Shown piece by piece: positions 60,481-64,000 of a stretch of 64,000 nucleotides of DNA. Where the stretch lies: NCBI GenBank assembly GCA_015698045.1, contig BLAL01000178.1, positions 806,001-870,000 of the forward strand, written 5' to 3'. Positions within the stretch are counted from its first letter, which is position 1. Every line of letters begins with the position of its first letter. The stretch comes from Rhizophagus clarus. Taxonomy: Eukaryota > Glomeromycota > Glomeromycetes > Glomerales > Glomeraceae. A program made the translations under genes and the position numbers. The notes beneath the pieces are model-generated. The model ran no database searches and was not told the origin of the DNA. It saw only the letters and a list, made by a program, of their open reading frames with translations.

Positions 60481-62382
60481 TTAATTTTCATATTCTATAA
60501 CCGCTTCACCACCTCTGATTATACTTTCAAAGACGATCAAAGCCCTTCTAAGTCCTTCATTCGTCACTCTGGTCCTTCTGGCCAATATTAATTTTTTTAG
60601 AGTTCCCATTATTTCTGCATATTGTGTAATTAAACAAAGGTATTCATCATCGATACAGCTACTTCTAGGAAATTGTAATATTTCTAATGGGGCTTTACAG
60701 TTTTCAAGTAACCAATGTATTACCATTAACCAAAATGTTCCTTCAAGAACAACCATCAAATTTTTTAGTCTAGGTGGAAATGCTCGAGAAACGCGTTTCC
60801 AAAATTCATCATCATCCATCAATTCTGTTCCTACTGAAATATGAAGTTGTTGAAGATATTGACAATTATTTAAAAGTATAAGAACTTGAGGGAAAATTTC
60901 TCTGCTTATATGAGTTTCTAATTTAACTAAATGTGGACATGTTAGAGAAAGTGTAGAGAGAATGGATGATGGTGGAAAATCTCCCACTCCTCTGGATATT
61001 AATCCTAGAGGTCTTCTCACATTCCATACTTTTCTTCCTAATCTGATATCCCTTAATGAACCACCTGTATTTTGTATCATTCTCGCCAAAGGATGATTTG
61101 AAGCAGTGGAAGGAGAAGATGAGGTAGAAGAGAAGGAGGAGGAGGAGGATAAGGAGGAAGATGTTGTTATTGATGTTGGAGATGTTGTTGATATAGATAA
61201 CATAGGTGACATAGAAGGATTTCCTATTAAAGTGGTTCCTATTATATTACCCGTAATATGATTTCCCATAATGGGTACAACTGATGGGGGAGCAAGTATT
61301 GTTCTCAAATCTCTAAATCCAACACTTTTCCTAAACACAAATTTTTTTAATTTTTTAAAGGTTGCAGAAGCCAAAGGTTCAACAATATCATCATTTAACC
61401 CTAAACACCTTTCAAACACCAAAGTCTGCAAGTTTACACAAATAACCAAAGGTGTTAAACTAACACTTACTCTAAAATCAGCTCCAATAAATTCTAAATG
61501 ATTTAATGAACCAACTTGAGTACTTAATCCTCCGATTAAAACGGGTAAACAATTTGAACCACCCCTTCTCAAGATTATACGATTTAATGCGTGTTGAGCT
61601 GTTAAAAGACTTAACATCATTTGAGGATCTGCGTGTCTCCTTTGCCATGATGAAAAACTTATTTCTAACGTGTTTAGATTTCGAGACACTTCTGAAAGAA
61701 CTTGCATGATTTTTCCATCCGTCGCATCTCCACCGTATTCAAATTTTTGTAAATGTACCAAACAATTATTTGCTCCAGGATAATTCGGAATTTGTAATAA
61801 ATCATCAAAACCATAAGCGCTACGAAATTCCTCAAAACTTGTTGGTGGAATATCACCAGGATGATGTGTCCAAAATCTCCTATCAATCAATCCGATTAAC
61901 CTTTGCGTATTCAACGAAAGAGACTCGAGTATCCGAGTTTTCGAAAATAAAAGTTTAAAAAGTTCATTAACGATTAACTTTACAATACGTAGGTCGTCAA
62001 ACATCACGGCGTCTTGTCTGATTTGTGTTCCTTTTTCGTATCCTTCTTGTAACCATGCAGAAGTTGATTCGTATAAATCATCAAATCTAAATCCGCGGAT
62101 AAAAGATGGATAATCAAAAATTTTAGCTCTGCAATTAAGTGGAACATTAACCCCTTCAGACAAAAGGTAATCTTTAACGATTGGAGGAAAAAATGAAACG
62201 TAAATTTCAATGATGTCTGAACTAGGTTTTTTAGCTAATTGGAAAGGTCGTTTCCATAGGAATCTTACTACGCTAACACACCAAGTTCTGCTTACTAAAA
62301 GACAAGAATGTAATGTAGATTTTTCATATTCTAAAATGTAGAATATTTCTTCCAAGCATTCTCTTGGTAAAAGATTTGCCAT
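60481..62382 (-). CDS. F-box protein with degenerate LRR region, 633 aa
   Basis: A single exon from the ATG at 62382 to a TAA at 60481. Residues 2-47 form an F-box (LPRECLEEIFYILEYEKSTL, LLVSRTWCVSVVRFLW), which would dock Skp1 in an SCF ubiquitin ligase. The rest is built of irregular leucine-rich segments such as LEKFEYGGD-like, NTLEISFSSW, LNHLEFIGADF, LQTLVFERCLGLND and LKKFVFRKSVGF, with LKKLILARRTRVTNEGLRRA at the end. These are presumed to form the substrate-binding solenoid. A Ser/Thr-only loop occupies about 397-428. F-box genes are heavily expanded in arbuscular mycorrhizal fungi (known). Substrate cannot be inferred. Confidence 0.88.
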   Translation of the reverse strand: MANLLPRECLEEIFYILEYEKSTLHSCLLVSRTWCVSVVRFLWKRPFQLAKKPSSDIIEIYVSFFPPIVKDYLLSEGVNVPLNCRAKIFDYPSFIRGFRFDDLYESTSAWLQEGYEKGTQIRQDAVMFDDLRIVKLIVNELFKLLFSKTRILESLSLNTQRLIGLIDRRFWTHHPGDIPPTSFEEFRSAYGFDDLLQIPNYPGANNCLVHLQKFEYGGDATDGKIMQVLSEVSRNLNTLEISFSSWQRRHADPQMMLSLLTAQHALNRIILRRGGSNCLPVLIGGLSTQVGSLNHLEFIGADFRVSVSLTPLVICVNLQTLVFERCLGLNDDIVEPLASATFKKLKKFVFRKSVGFRDLRTILAPPSVVPIMGNHITGNIIGTTLIGNPSMSPMLSISTTSPTSITTSSSLSSSSSFSSTSSSPSTASNHPLARMIQNTGGSLRDIRLGRKVWNVRRPLGLISRGVGDFPPSSILSTLSLTCPHLVKLETHISREIFPQVLILLNNCQYLQQLHISVGTELMDDDEFWKRVSRAFPPRLKNLMVVLEGTFWLMVIHWLLENCKAPLEILQFPRSSCIDDEYLCLITQYAEIMGTLKKLILARRTRVTNEGLRRALIVFESIIRGGEAVIEYEN

Positions 62383-64000
62383 AATGAAAGAAAAAGGTAT
62401 TTAAAATTGGTAAACCTGAATAAAATGAAATGAAATAAAATAAAATAATTAATTATATCATAATAAAGTAGAACGAACAACGTAGTTTGCTATTAATTAA
62501 CGAGTATTAGTTTTTGATACCTGAAATATTAAATCAATGTGATAAAAAATAAATACATATATATCAAATATATATATATTATATATAGGTATTTATTTAT
62601 TAATTTATTAATATGGAAAAAATTAATTATTTGTGTTAAAAATAAATACAAATAATAATAAATACGATTTTAATTAATTATTCAGAAGAGTAATTTGCTA
62701 AAAAAGAGGAATTATTATTTAATACATAAATGTAAATAAAAAATAAGTCCGAGAAAAAAAAAAAAAAAACGAAACCTCGAAGAAGAAAAAAGTTTGTTTT
62801 GTAATTTTTAATAAGGGGATAATCCTAAATTTTTTTAGTTTTTATATAAAAGAAATTTCCCTTTATGAGATACAAAAAATAACCATTCAGCCAAAAGCCA
62901 CTTGCGTAGTTTGTACGATATTAAGAGGGGATTGATTGGACATCTTATACTAGCGTAGTCTATATACGGCTATAATTACTGTCAGGGCGGGTCGATTTCT
63001 TCTCATTGCTGCGGTATTTATTGTTTTGTATCGAGGGAAGATAGATCTACCCGTAGATCTAATGAACTTGATAGAACTTTAAGGAATATAATAAAAAAAA
63101 ATTTGATGATCTTGAAAAAGAAGTTACTGTTACGAAAATATAAAATGTTCGATTAAATAAAGCACGAAAATTTAACACGGATAATTGGTTGTAAAATATA
63201 ATTGGTAACAAAAACGTGAATTTACATTTAAAGGTTTTAAATTTATTATTATTATCATTTTTTTTGGTGAAAACCCGAAACGAGAAAAAATGATAATGGT
63301 ATAAACTGTCAATCAACTAATTATACTGATAAAAGACAGGTCGCGACAAAAGTCGTGAAAATCATTAAGCGCAAAAATATAAAATATTAACACAATATAT
63401 TATTATCATTACACAAAATATTAATTTATATGAAGATCCTTTGTCAATATAAATGGAATCAGATCGTGATGACGTGACTTATGAACTTTTCGCGCGAATG
63501 ATGTAAAATAATTTTGTTCGCAATTTATTGTTATTTTACATCAGAAGTAAGTAAAATGGACAAGATAAAAGATACAGAATTTCAATGGCTTTGTTTAAAA
63601 TTCATCTATTATGATTGTTGTCGCGCGACTTGCGTAACGCAGTATTGTATGTGACGATGTATTGTTTCAACGAAACGAAATACGTAAATTTCTCCAAACG
63701 ACACGTACAGGACAGCTTTGATAATTTATGCCACATGATCTTTCACGTGTCAATTACCCTCAGAACTTTCAACTTCGTTTCAAGTTTATATACCAGAATT
63801 TCGTATCACGAGCTCCCTTACAATTTTTAATCACAACCGGATTTTGACTTTAATGGAAATTATTTACTCGAACCAGGTAGGCTTTTTTAAAAGACAAAGA
63901 ATATATTCCGATTAACGTCCATCTAAAAATAAACAAACGCAATTAAAAAAAACATTTTCACAGACATGCAAATTATATATATGAATGGGAAATAATAACA
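62383..64000. other. Upstream DNA, no gene seen
   Basis: Holds the F-box gene promoter. Two better-balanced patches (62900-63060 and 63580-63840) have no supported frame; the 71-codon frame at 63615-63830 has no recognisable family. No tRNA was found. Confidence 0.5.

Overview
This is a nuclear window from a very AT-rich eukaryote. Short introns with GTAAGT-like donors and T-rich TAG acceptors, fungal-type genes (Sem1/DSS1, F-BAR-RhoGAP, RGS, DHA1-type MFS, F-box, Myb-repeat) and gene-poor, transposon-packed DNA fit an arbuscular mycorrhizal fungus (Glomeromycotina). Rhizophagus is my best guess from recognition; no database was searched.

Layout. (1) 0-16 kb is a transposon graveyard: a decayed gene (0.8-2.9 kb), a 474-bp hAT-like element, a 2-kb ORF1-like retroposon on the minus strand (copy C) split by a 1.31-kb Mutator-like element, a 168-bp palindromic element, and a ~5.35-kb terminal-inverted-repeat composite (9.2-14.6 kb) holding arrays of intron-like units. 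(2) 16.1-25.6 kb is a gene island: SEM1/DSS1, a 14-exon F-BAR-RhoGAP gene and an 11-repeat Myb/SANT protein, all on the minus strand, then a small charged protein on plus. (3) 25.7-51.3 kb is about 25 kb with no credible intact host gene. It carries hairpin satellites, three TIR miniature elements, retroposon copy A (34.7-36.8 kb), retroposon copy B (42-46.5 kb) split by an exactly 2,500-bp hAT-like element, a purine tract and T-rich DNA. (4) 51.3-62.4 kb is a second gene island: an RGS-domain gene, a convergent serine/asparagine-rich membrane protein, an MFS transporter and an F-box protein. (5) 62.4-64 kb shows no gene.

How genes relate. RGS (heterotrimeric G-protein signalling), F-BAR-RhoGAP (Rho GTPase and membrane curvature), Sem1 (proteasome and other complexes) and the F-box protein (ubiquitin ligase adaptor) are signalling or proteostasis genes. 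Nothing in the sequence ties them into one pathway.

Most notable. Three ~2.0-kb poly(A)-tailed retroposons carry only an ORF1-like protein and no visible reverse transcriptase. Two have TIR transposons nested inside, with target duplications that can be read to the base and whose removal restores the reading frame. Premature stops in all three copies sit at ancestral Gln/Arg/Trp codons. The 5.35-kb composite contains opposed arrays of splice-site-bearing repeat units.
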